Below, piece after piece: positions 15,496 to 22,612 of a stretch of 64,000 nt of DNA. Position numbers and translations under genes: made by a program. A model generated the notes under the pieces. That model saw only the letters and a list, made by a program, of their open reading frames with translations, searched no databases and was not told the DNA's origin. The DNA is taken from contig NZ_JAFBEO010000004.1 in assembly GCF_016908785.1 (NCBI RefSeq), forward strand, positions 1-64,000, given 5' to 3'. Within the stretch, counting starts at the first letter, position 1. Each line of letters opens with the position of its first letter. This DNA is from Weissella uvarum (lineage in GTDB: Bacteria; Bacillota; Bacilli; Lactobacillales; Lactobacillaceae).

Positions 15496-15566
15496 AGGGG
15501 TATAGTTTAATGGTAGAACAACGGTCTCCAAAACCGTCGGTGGGGGTTCGACTCCCTCTACCCCTG
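15496..15566 (+). tRNA. tRNA-Trp (anticodon CCA)
   Basis: Acceptor AGGGGTA/TACCCCT, anticodon stem ACGGT/ACCGT around CTCCAAA, discriminator G. Confidence 0.95.
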
Positions 15567-15582
15567 CTTTATACAGTATGAT

Positions 15583-15657
15583 GGCGATTGTGGTGAAGGT
15601 GGTTAACACACCGGTTTGTGGTTCCGGCATGCGTGGGTTCGAATCCCATCAATCGCC
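15583..15657 (+). tRNA. tRNA-His (anticodon GTG)
   Basis: Includes the G at -1 pairing with discriminator C, the tRNA-His identity pair; anticodon loop TTGTGGT. Confidence 0.94.
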
Positions 15658-15703
15658 CTGAAAGCTTATTGAGCTTTCTTATTAGAATAATTATTTGGTT
15701 GTT

Positions 15704-15788
15704 GCCGTTGTGGCGGAACTGGTAGACGCGCTGGACTCAAAATCCAGTTCCCTTTTTGGGAGTGTGGGTTCGATTCCCACCGACGGCA
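15704..15788 (+). tRNA. tRNA-Leu (anticodon CAA), copy 1
   Basis: 85-nt class II tRNA with a long variable arm (CCCTTTTTGGG). Acceptor GCCGTTG/CGACGGC. Reads UUG. Confidence 0.95.
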
Positions 15789-15824
15789 TTAGCTGTTATA
15801 GCATACGAACTAAATAATTATCTT

Positions 15825-15909
15825 GCCGTTGTGGCGGAACTGGTAGACGCGCTGGACTCAAAATCCAGTTCCCTTCTTGGGAGTGTGGGTTCGATTCCCA
15901 CCGACGGCA
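15825..15909 (+). tRNA. tRNA-Leu (anticodon CAA), copy 2
   Basis: Tandem copy of the preceding tRNA, apparently identical except one base in the variable-arm loop (CCCTTCTTGGG). Confidence 0.95.
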
Positions 15910-15917
15910 TAAACTAA

Positions 15918-15948
15918 GAGGTATCGACAGTTGTCGATACCTTTTTTT
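15918..15948 (+). terminator. Terminator of the tRNA cluster
   Basis: Stem AGGTATCGAC/GTCGATACCT with a 4-nt loop and T7. Confidence 0.93.
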
Positions 15949-15996
15949 GTTATCATAAGGGTATAGTGAAGATGGTGATAAAGACGGAGGTTGGAT

Positions 15997-16434
15997 ATGC
16001 TTGACGTAAAACAAACTGATGAATTGACTCCTGCTGAATTAGTTAGCATTATGGCGGAACGGACAGCTGTTTTCGTTGTGGAACAAAATTGTCCTTATCA
16101 AGAGGTTGATACTGATGATTACGATGCCTTGCATGTACGTTTGATGGAAGATGGTGTTATGCATGCATATGGTCGAATTATTCAGGCGGATGATGGCATT
16201 CATTTTGGGCGAATTTTAGTACCAAAAGCATTCCGACATCAAGGGCAAGCTAAAAAATTAATCGAAAGCATTTTGGAAGTCATTAAAGAACGATTCCCAA
16301 ATCAACCTGTTTTAATTCAAGCGCAGGCCTATTTAGTTAATTTTTATCAAGAATTTGGTTTTCAACCAATATCTGGGATTTATTTAGAAGATGGGATTCC
16401 GCATCTAGATATGCGGTTAGATTGGGGTAATTAA
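15997..16434 (+). CDS. ElaA-like GNAT N-acetyltransferase
   Basis: 145 aa. The N-terminal block RTAVFVVEQNCPYQEVDTDDYDA is characteristic of the ElaA group. The acetyl-CoA loop is RHQGQAKKLI at about residues 83-92. GGAGG ends 6 nt before the chosen ATG at 15997; an in-frame TTG abuts the Shine-Dalgarno and is unlikely. It overlaps the next start codon by one base, so the two genes are translationally coupled. Substrate unknown. Confidence 0.88.
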   Translation: MLDVKQTDELTPAELVSIMAERTAVFVVEQNCPYQEVDTDDYDALHVRLMEDGVMHAYGRIIQADDGIHFGRILVPKAFRHQGQAKKLIESILEVIKERFPNQPVLIQAQAYLVNFYQEFGFQPISGIYLEDGIPHLDMRLDWGN

Positions 16435-17573
16435 TGTTTCGACGAAAAAGAAATTGGATAATTTTTGGTTTGATAATTGTTGTGATTGCGATGTTAATCG
16501 GTGGAGTTGGATACACGCAATATCAAAAAACGCAAGCGCCAGAAGAAACGCGCGATCCAATTCAAAAACAAATCAATCATATGACCTTGGATGAAAAAAT
16601 TGGACAGCTTTTTGTGGCGAAAACTTCCGGCGTTAAGCCAAAACAGGTCGAGCAAAACGTCAAAGAATATCACTTAGGTGGTTTATTGATTAGTTCAGAT
16701 GCGTATTATCATACAAATCGCCAACAATTTAAAAAACAATTAGCAAAGTATCAAAATCAAGCACAGATTCCGTTAGGATTAGCGGCCGATCAAGAAGGTG
16801 GGACGGTTTCACGATTAGATATTAATCATAAAATTACCAATGTTGCGCGTTACCCATCTCCAATGGAAATTTACCAGGCGGGTGGCCTAAAAAATAATGT
16901 TAAATGGGCAAAATTAACAGCCAAGAATCTCCATGAACTAGGGTTTAATTGGGATTTTGCCCCTGTTGCTGACGTGGCTACTGATAAAAATGCTTTCATT
17001 TATGATCGGACGATTGGTCAAAACTATCAAAAGACAGCTCAGTATATAAAAAAGGTTGTGCCAGCGATGCAAAATCAAGGAATTGCCACTTCTGTTAAGC
17101 ATTTCCCCGGTTATGGTAATGCTGGTGATACGCATGACGGCGGTGCCACCGCTGAACGGACAAAAGCACAAATTATGCGTGAGGATGCTGTACCGTTCAA
17201 AGCAGCAGTTCAGCAGCATGCGGCTTCAATTATGGTGACGCATGTGGTCTTGGATAAAGTTGATCCTGGCCGGCCCGCCACGATTTCAAAAAAAGATATT
17301 AATTTGTTGCGTCATGATTTGAATTACAATGGGGTTATTATCACTGATAGCATGCAAATGGGAGCGATGACTAAGTATGCGAAAGCCCATCATATTAATG
17401 CAGATGTAGCCGCTTTAGAAGCTGGTAATGATGTTATTTTATCGAATGATTTTAAGACGAGCGTGCCAAAAATTAAGCAGGCAGTCCGTTCAGGTAAGCT
17501 TTCCGAAAAACAAATTGATGAATCAGTTTATCGTGTTCTAAAAATGAAGCAAACGTACTTCAAGGATAAATAA
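16434..17573 (+). CDS. Membrane-anchored glycoside hydrolase family 3, beta-N-acetylhexosaminidase-like
   Basis: 379 aa. A basic N-terminus and a membrane anchor at about residues 8-28 are followed by a GH3 N-terminal barrel. The catalytic loop KHFPGYGNAGDTHDGG and the nucleophile region ITDSMQMGAM are seen. There is no second GH3 domain, as in NagZ-type enzymes. It probably trims cell-wall amino sugars outside the membrane. Coupled to the ElaA-like gene (TAATG). Confidence 0.9.
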   Translation: MFRRKRNWIIFGLIIVVIAMLIGGVGYTQYQKTQAPEETRDPIQKQINHMTLDEKIGQLFVAKTSGVKPKQVEQNVKEYHLGGLLISSDAYYHTNRQQFKKQLAKYQNQAQIPLGLAADQEGGTVSRLDINHKITNVARYPSPMEIYQAGGLKNNVKWAKLTAKNLHELGFNWDFAPVADVATDKNAFIYDRTIGQNYQKTAQYIKKVVPAMQNQGIATSVKHFPGYGNAGDTHDGGATAERTKAQIMREDAVPFKAAVQQHAASIMVTHVVLDKVDPGRPATISKKDINLLRHDLNYNGVIITDSMQMGAMTKYAKAHHINADVAALEAGNDVILSNDFKTSVPKIKQAVRSGKLSEKQIDESVYRVLKMKQTYFKDK

Positions 17574-17574
17574 T

Positions 17575-17607
17575 AAAAAGCCAGCGGAGTTACCGTTGGC
17601 TTTTTTA
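17575..17607. terminator. Bidirectional terminator
   Basis: Stem AGCCAGCGG/CCGTTGGCT with A- and T-runs, between the convergent GH3 and permease genes. Confidence 0.88.
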
Positions 17608-18834
17608 TTATTTTGTAATTTTATTTTTAATCCAGTCCATGGCAGTTAGAACGATGTAAGTTACACCACCTAATAAAATACCATCACTGATGGAATGGGT
17701 TAAGGGCATGCCGAGCACAATCAAGAAAGCTGATGCAGCAATTTTGAAATTACTCCAATCAATCTCCTTTAAATTGCCAAGCATTAATACGCCTACAACA
17801 ATCAAGGCACTAGCTGTAATCTGAGGTGTAATCACAGTCAAAAGAGGTGAAAAGAATAATGACAAGGCAAATAAAATAGCCACAACCACTGAAGTCAAAC
17901 CTGTTCGACCACCTGCAGAGACGCCGGCATTTGATTCAACAAAGGCAGTCGCCGGAGAAGTACCAAAAATAGCAGCACTAATGTTACCTAATGCACTCGC
18001 AATCAAAGATTTGTTCGTGTCGCGGTTGGTGTGCATCTGTTTTTGCACTCCTAAGATGGTACCGGTGGTATCAAAGAAAGCAACCAAGAAGAAAGTCAGG
18101 ACAATTGGAATGATTTGCCAATTTAATACATCTGATAGATGGGTAAAGGCAACCCCAAAAGTGGGCTTAACACTTGGGACGGTTGAGACGATTTGGCTGG
18201 GGGCATGGACCAGCCCAGTAACAAAACCAATTAAGGTTGTGGCTAACATGCCAAGAAAAATGGCGCCAGGGACACGGTAGTAATATAAAGCGAGAGTGAT
18301 TAAGATACCCGCAATTGTTAATAAGGCTTGAGGTGCCATTAGATTGCCTAGGGTTGTAAACGTTGCTTTATCGGCAACGATGATGCCACTTCCAGTTAAG
18401 CCGATTGTCGCAATCAAAAGTCCGATACCGGCGCTAATTGCTGATTTTAAATCATCTGGGAAGATATTTAAAATCCAGTCACGTACGGGTGTGATCACAA
18501 CGACTAAGTAAAGCAAGCCAGCTAAGAGCATGGCACTTAAAGCGGCTTGGAATGAGTAGCCTTGTTGTAAAATCACAGAAAAAACAAAGGCGGAATTAAT
18601 GCCCATTCCCGTTGAAATGGCAATTGGCATATTAGCGATGAGAGCCATCATTAAAGTACCGAAAATTGAAACCAGAGCGGTGGCAGTGAAGACAGCTCCT
18701 TTATCCATGCCGGCTTGTGCTAGCATTTCGGGTTGAACAAATAGAATATAAGACATAGAAATAAAAGTCGTAAAGCCGGCTAATACTTCTGCTTTAACGG
18801 TGGTTCCGTTATTTTTAAGTTTGAAAAAGTCCAC
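17608..18834 (-). CDS. AzgA-type (NCS2) adenine/guanine/hypoxanthine permease
   Basis: 408 aa, polytopic. Signatures include TFISMSYILFVQPEM, TGMGINSAF and the GTSPATAFVESNAGVSAGGRTGL segment typical of PbuG/PbuO transporters. I chose GTG at 18834 because AAGGAG lies 7 nt upstream; the longer frame to 18933 crosses a terminator hairpin. That hairpin in the leader suggests attenuation, though no purine aptamer was found. It belongs functionally with pbuX-xpt and purR. Confidence 0.9.
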   Translation of the reverse strand: MDFFKLKNNGTTVKAEVLAGFTTFISMSYILFVQPEMLAQAGMDKGAVFTATALVSIFGTLMMALIANMPIAISTGMGINSAFVFSVILQQGYSFQAALSAMLLAGLLYLVVVITPVRDWILNIFPDDLKSAISAGIGLLIATIGLTGSGIIVADKATFTTLGNLMAPQALLTIAGILITLALYYYRVPGAIFLGMLATTLIGFVTGLVHAPSQIVSTVPSVKPTFGVAFTHLSDVLNWQIIPIVLTFFLVAFFDTTGTILGVQKQMHTNRDTNKSLIASALGNISAAIFGTSPATAFVESNAGVSAGGRTGLTSVVVAILFALSLFFSPLLTVITPQITASALIVVGVLMLGNLKEIDWSNFKIAASAFLIVLGMPLTHSISDGILLGGVTYIVLTAMDWIKNKITK

Positions 18835-18847
18835 AGAATTACTCCTT

Positions 18848-18881
18848 AAAATAAAAAAATCACAGCCAAACTTGGCTGCGC
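18848..18881 (-). terminator. Intrinsic terminator in the leader of the AzgA-type permease
   Basis: On the minus strand, GCAGCCAA GT TTGGCTG followed by TGATTTTTTT, just ahead of the permease Shine-Dalgarno. It must be read through for expression, so it is a candidate attenuator. Confidence 0.75.
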
Positions 18882-19096
18882 CTTTAATAGAATAGCGCAA
18901 TTGTTTGTGAACTGCAAACTGCGTGAGGTTCAATGGTGAATCGTTTTAAAAATAAAATGGAAAGTGTTATGAATTGCTTACAATGACATGGTATGATTAG
19001 GCGTTAACTATTATTTTAGATATAATTTAATGCAATACAGCCAAATGATATGGCGATAGTTTAATTGATAATAAAAAGATAAATGGGTAGATGAAG

Positions 19097-19849
19097 ATGG
19101 CAGTTGATCAAAATAAAATTATTGAAACATGTTTATTAGCGGGACGAATCATGGTAGAAGGTGGTTCGGAAATTTACCGTGTTGAAGACACCATGCGTCG
19201 CATCGTGCGGAAAGCTAGCAATAATGATAGCCAAATTTTTGCGACAATTACGGGAGTTTTGGTAACGATGGACGCGGATGAAAATACGCGTTTTAGCCAG
19301 ATTAACCGGCGGGGCATTGATATGGAGAAAATTAATATCGTTAATGAACTGTCTCGTAAGTTTACCGATGGCACAATTGATTTAGATCAATTACGGCAAC
19401 GTTTAAAGCGCCTCGATCGTGAGTTACCAAATTTTCCCCTCTGGTTACGTGTGCTTGGAGCGGGCTTTGAAGGGATGTTCTTGATGATCATTTTCACCCA
19501 GACGCATGCGTGGGTCGATATGCCATTGACGATGTTGGCTGCCGCGACCGGATATTTGGTATCAGATCGCTTAGGACAGATTTCGCGGATTCGGTTTGTG
19601 CAAGAATTTATGGGCGCGTTAGCACTGGGCTTAGTTGGTATCTTAGGGGTGCGCTTAGGGCTCGGCCATAACATTGATAATGTCTTGATTGGGGCGGTGA
19701 TGCCGTTGGTACCAGGTGTACCGATTACGAATGCCCTTCGTGATTTAATTGAAGGAAATCTCTTAGCGGGAATTGAACGTGGCTTTGAAGCAACGTTAAC
19801 TGTGTTTGCCATCGCCTGTGCGATTGGAACTTTGCTACATTATGTTTAA
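19097..19849 (+). CDS. ThrE-type threonine/serine exporter, N-terminal half (YjjP-like)
   Basis: About 250 aa. A soluble N-terminal region with AGRIMVEGGSEIYRVEDTM, typical of the family, precedes five hydrophobic segments. ATG at 19097 is preferred because GGGT lies 8 nt upstream; ATG at 19091 is possible. The next gene encodes the complementary small subunit, so the exporter is split. Confidence 0.88.
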   Translation: MAVDQNKIIETCLLAGRIMVEGGSEIYRVEDTMRRIVRKASNNDSQIFATITGVLVTMDADENTRFSQINRRGIDMEKINIVNELSRKFTDGTIDLDQLRQRLKRLDRELPNFPLWLRVLGAGFEGMFLMIIFTQTHAWVDMPLTMLAAATGYLVSDRLGQISRIRFVQEFMGALALGLVGILGVRLGLGHNIDNVLIGAVMPLVPGVPITNALRDLIEGNLLAGIERGFEATLTVFAIACAIGTLLHYV

Positions 19850-19869
19850 GATTAAAGGAGGACGTGTAG

Positions 19870-20370
19870 ATGTTATTTAATGCATTAATTCAATTAGTTT
19901 TTAGTTATTTAGCCACCGTTTCCTTTGGTCTGTTCATCAATGTTCCGCGTAAGGCTTTGAATGCAGCAGGTATATCTGGTGCTATGGGTTGGATGGTATA
20001 TTGGTTTGCTGTTCAAGCTAACCTTAGTGATATTTTTGCCAATTTTTTTGGTGGGTTAACAGTTGGTTTAATTGGTTTAGTTTTATCACAGCGGAAGCGC
20101 ATTCCCAGCACTATTTTTAATATTCCTGGCTTGGTGCCATTGGTACCAGGAGCCTCGGCCTATCAAGCACTGGTTATGATTATGAGTGGCAATGTTGTGA
20201 AAGCAAATGAGAAAATCTTCCAAGTCTTAATGATTGGGGGCGCGATTGCAATGGGATATGTCGTTTCGCAATTAGTTTCGGAGCAATATTTCCGTTATCG
20301 CCATAATCGGGTGTTATCAAAGAATGACGAAGAAAATGTCGCTGATGATTTTGTTAAAAAACCACATTAA
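19870..20370 (+). CDS. ThrE-type exporter, C-terminal half (YjjB-like)
   Basis: 166 aa, four to five membrane segments. Family pattern FINVPRKALNAAGISGAMGW and IFNIPGLVPLVPGASAYQ. AAAGGAGG precedes the ATG, 20 bp after the partner gene. The pair should form one amino-acid export system. Confidence 0.88.
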   Translation: MLFNALIQLVFSYLATVSFGLFINVPRKALNAAGISGAMGWMVYWFAVQANLSDIFANFFGGLTVGLIGLVLSQRKRIPSTIFNIPGLVPLVPGASAYQALVMIMSGNVVKANEKIFQVLMIGGAIAMGYVVSQLVSEQYFRYRHNRVLSKNDEENVADDFVKKPH

Positions 20371-20953
20371 AAAGCCGACAGTCATTTTTGAACTAAGCAT
20401 GCGTTGATCAAAAAAGTAATCGACATTATTTTATATGAGATAACGGACTATCTTGATGAGATAAAACCCATGTGCCACATTCTTCAAGCGGTTCGACATA
20501 GCCGTTTTGCTTTAATTCAATGGATTAAGCTTACGAAGATTTGAATGTTAAAGATAATGTCATTGATAATAAAAGTGTACAAACTAAAACCCACAAGCAA
20601 ATTTGCCTGTGGGTTTTTATTTTATGGATTTAATCAAAAATCAGTTACTTTGATAATATTGACAAATTGATAGCTTCACTTTTGTCAACTGAATCAATTA
20701 TGTTGGGTATTGCTTGTTGGATAGCCTAATGTAAATAGCGAAACACAGTGTATTTGTTCGTTAACATTTTTTGAAAGTTATTTTGTTTATTTAATCTCTC
20801 GTTAGTTTCTTTAAAAAAACGTGTGATTTGCAATATTTTAAAATGCTTTTAAATATAAAATTTGATTAGTCAATGTTTGTTTGATAGCGTTAGATTTGTA
20901 TATATTCGAAGTTCACGTAAGGTAAGCGGATGTGTTTTTTAGGAGGAAGAGTC
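20371..20953. other. 583-bp stretch without a supported gene
   Basis: Holds a hairpin terminator at 20586-20620 (AAACCCACAAGC/GCCTGTGGGTTT plus T5) and AT-rich DNA. A short frame near 20440-20530 vaguely recalls an IS3-type transposase (MCHILQAVRHSRFALIQW), but it is too short and degraded to call. Confidence 0.5.
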
Positions 20954-21325
20954 TTGAAGTTTTTGAATGCAGTATTGGACTATTGGAAACAGATGTTTGA
21001 TTATCGCTCAAAACAGGGTCGTTTGAGCTTTTTTGTGGGATTTACTGTGAATGCCCTCTTGGTCGGTGTAGCTTATTATGCAATTTCATATATTCTTGGA
21101 TTTATGGGTGGTTACTACGATGCAGATGAAGGATCAATTGATGTGATGATTATGGCGATTACTTGGGTGATGATTATTGCTTATACTGTTGCTTATATCA
21201 GTAGTTTAAATCGTCGTTTACGTGATGCTGGATTTAATCCTTGGTGGACGTTAGGTGATTTTGTGCCACTTGTACAAATTGCAGTATTTATTTTTACATT
21301 CTTTCCAACAAAAAAAGGAAGTTAA
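20954..21325 (+). CDS. DUF805-like membrane protein, 123 aa
   Basis: An aromatic N-terminus (YWKQMFDYRSKQGRLSFF) followed by three hydrophobic segments and SSLNRRLRDAGFNPWW fits the DUF805 family. It initiates at TTG, 7 nt after AGGAGG. It ends 3 bp before the first 142-aa paralogue and is probably co-transcribed with it. Function of the family is not established. Confidence 0.8.
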   Translation: MKFLNAVLDYWKQMFDYRSKQGRLSFFVGFTVNALLVGVAYYAISYILGFMGGYYDADEGSIDVMIMAITWVMIIAYTVAYISSLNRRLRDAGFNPWWTLGDFVPLVQIAVFIFTFFPTKKGS

Positions 21326-21328
21326 GGG

Positions 21329-21757
21329 ATGGAGTATTTCGTAATACAAAAACTAGGGGATAAAAAACAAGAGTTTGATAGAGAGCTAAATGATTTTGTA
21401 TATACAACTAGCAGAATGTTGTCTTTAATGGAAATGTTAATCGTAAGAGGATTACATAATATTGATTTGACATCAATCATCTTAAAGGGTTATTTAGAAG
21501 AAGAAGTAGAAGATGGTGATTTTGATTTTCCACGAATGGTCGATGATGATGAATTAGTTTTGTATGAAGTAACGGGGTGCGACTCAGCCATACTCGCTTA
21601 CATGAAGTTCAAAGATTTTTATCCGATTTTAGAAAGAAAAATTCATAATCGATTGAAACTGCAAAATAATAGTTACCGGGATATTCCAAAAGAAGAACAA
21701 GTCGAGATTTTAGAAGAATTAGCTGAAGTAAAAACAAGCTTCGGTCTGGATGATTAA
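21329..21757 (+). CDS. Acidic 142-aa protein, tandem paralogue 1
   Basis: Soluble, acidic, with the central block DFDFPRMVDDDELVLY and the C-terminal VKTSFGLDD. AAGGAAG, overlapping the end of the DUF805-like gene, serves as ribosome-binding site. No named domain was recognised. Two adjacent divergent copies of a small acidic protein resemble immunity-gene arrays, but no toxin gene lies nearby, so that is only a suggestion. Confidence 0.72.
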   Translation: MEYFVIQKLGDKKQEFDRELNDFVYTTSRMLSLMEMLIVRGLHNIDLTSIILKGYLEEEVEDGDFDFPRMVDDDELVLYEVTGCDSAILAYMKFKDFYPILERKIHNRLKLQNNSYRDIPKEEQVEILEELAEVKTSFGLDD

Positions 21758-21910
21758 ACTTAAAAGATAGGATGTTGTTAGAATAGCAAGCTGCGTTTCA
21801 AACTTTCCATAAAAAATAATATGCTAGTGTGGCTGAAAAGGTATAGTTGAGACGGTATTTCCTGTTGTAAGCTACTAATAATAGTAAGAATGATGAAAGG
21901 AAGTTGAGCG

Positions 21911-22339
21911 ATGGAATATTTCGTCATACAAAAATTGGAGGATAAGAAAAAACAGTGTGATGAGGAACTAGGTGCTTTTTTACATTCTACTAATAATATA
22001 TTAAGATTATTGGGGATATTGATATCAAGAAGCTTAATGAATAGTGATAATACATCCATCATCTTAAAGGCTTTTTTAGAAGAAGAAGTTGAAGATGTCG
22101 ATTTTGATTTTCCACGAATGGTCGATGATGATGAATTAGTTTTGTATGTAGAAACGGGGAGCGACTCAGCCGGACTCACCTACATGAAGTTCAAAGATTT
22201 CTATCCGATTTTAGAAAGAAAAATTCATAATCGATTGAAACTGCCAAAGAATAGTTATTGGTATATTCCAGAGGAAAACCAAGCAGAGATTTTAGAAGAA
22301 TTAGCACGTGTCAAAACCAGTTTTGGTCTTGATGATTAA
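21911..22339 (+). CDS. Acidic 142-aa protein, tandem paralogue 2
   Basis: The same length and start (MEYFVIQKL) as the previous gene. The C-terminal half is nearly identical, while residues 10-50 differ much more. AAAGGAAG precedes the ATG. The uneven divergence suggests either diversifying change in the N-terminal half or recombination that homogenised the C-terminal half. Confidence 0.72.
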   Translation: MEYFVIQKLEDKKKQCDEELGAFLHSTNNILRLLGILISRSLMNSDNTSIILKAFLEEEVEDVDFDFPRMVDDDELVLYVETGSDSAGLTYMKFKDFYPILERKIHNRLKLPKNSYWYIPEENQAEILEELARVKTSFGLDD

Positions 22340-22344
22340 CTGAA

Positions 22345-22378
22345 AAAGGGAAGCACTAATAAAGTGCTTCCTTTTTTT
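22345..22378 (+). terminator. Terminator after the tandem paralogues
   Basis: Stem GGAAGCACT/AGTGCTTCC with T7. Confidence 0.9.
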
Positions 22379-22538
22379 GTTATAAACTACATGTAAACCT
22401 TAATTAGGTATTACCTAGCTATAAAGTTATTTGTATTGATACATTTATTATTGTCGTACTCCATCGGATTTGTCCGGTTGGGAGCTAGACAGATATATTT
22501 TTATTGCTGCTAGTTGTGGTTGCTTTTGAAAACATAGA

Positions 22539-22612
22539 AAACCCCATTAGTTAGATCTCTCTGACTAATGGGGCTTTTTTCAACCGAAAAATTTTCGGTG
22601 CTTTTTTATTTA
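22539..22612 (-). terminator. Double hairpin terminator region of the LPXTG gene
   Basis: On the minus strand ACCGAAAATTTTTCGGT precedes CCCCATTAGT/ACTAATGGGG followed by TTTT. The second hairpin is also T-rich on the plus strand. Confidence 0.75.

Noticed and set aside
15352-16049. Minus-strand ORFs across the tRNA cluster
   Set aside because: They are antisense translations of tRNA genes, with typical false peptides such as REAESNRRH and NGTRTRDLL.
18934-19090. Purine riboswitch for the AzgA-type permease
   Set aside because: No GTTTCTACC junction, no kissing-loop pair and no P1 stem were found on the minus strand.
20440-20530. Remnant of an IS3-type transposase
   Set aside because: Only about 25 residues with vague resemblance, no terminal inverted repeats and no further frame. 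Chance similarity is as likely.
22440-22500. Hairpin CTCCATCGGATTTGTCCGGTTGGGAG as a terminator or RNA element
   Set aside because: Pairing is interrupted by several mismatches and no T-run follows. No promoter or gene uses it.
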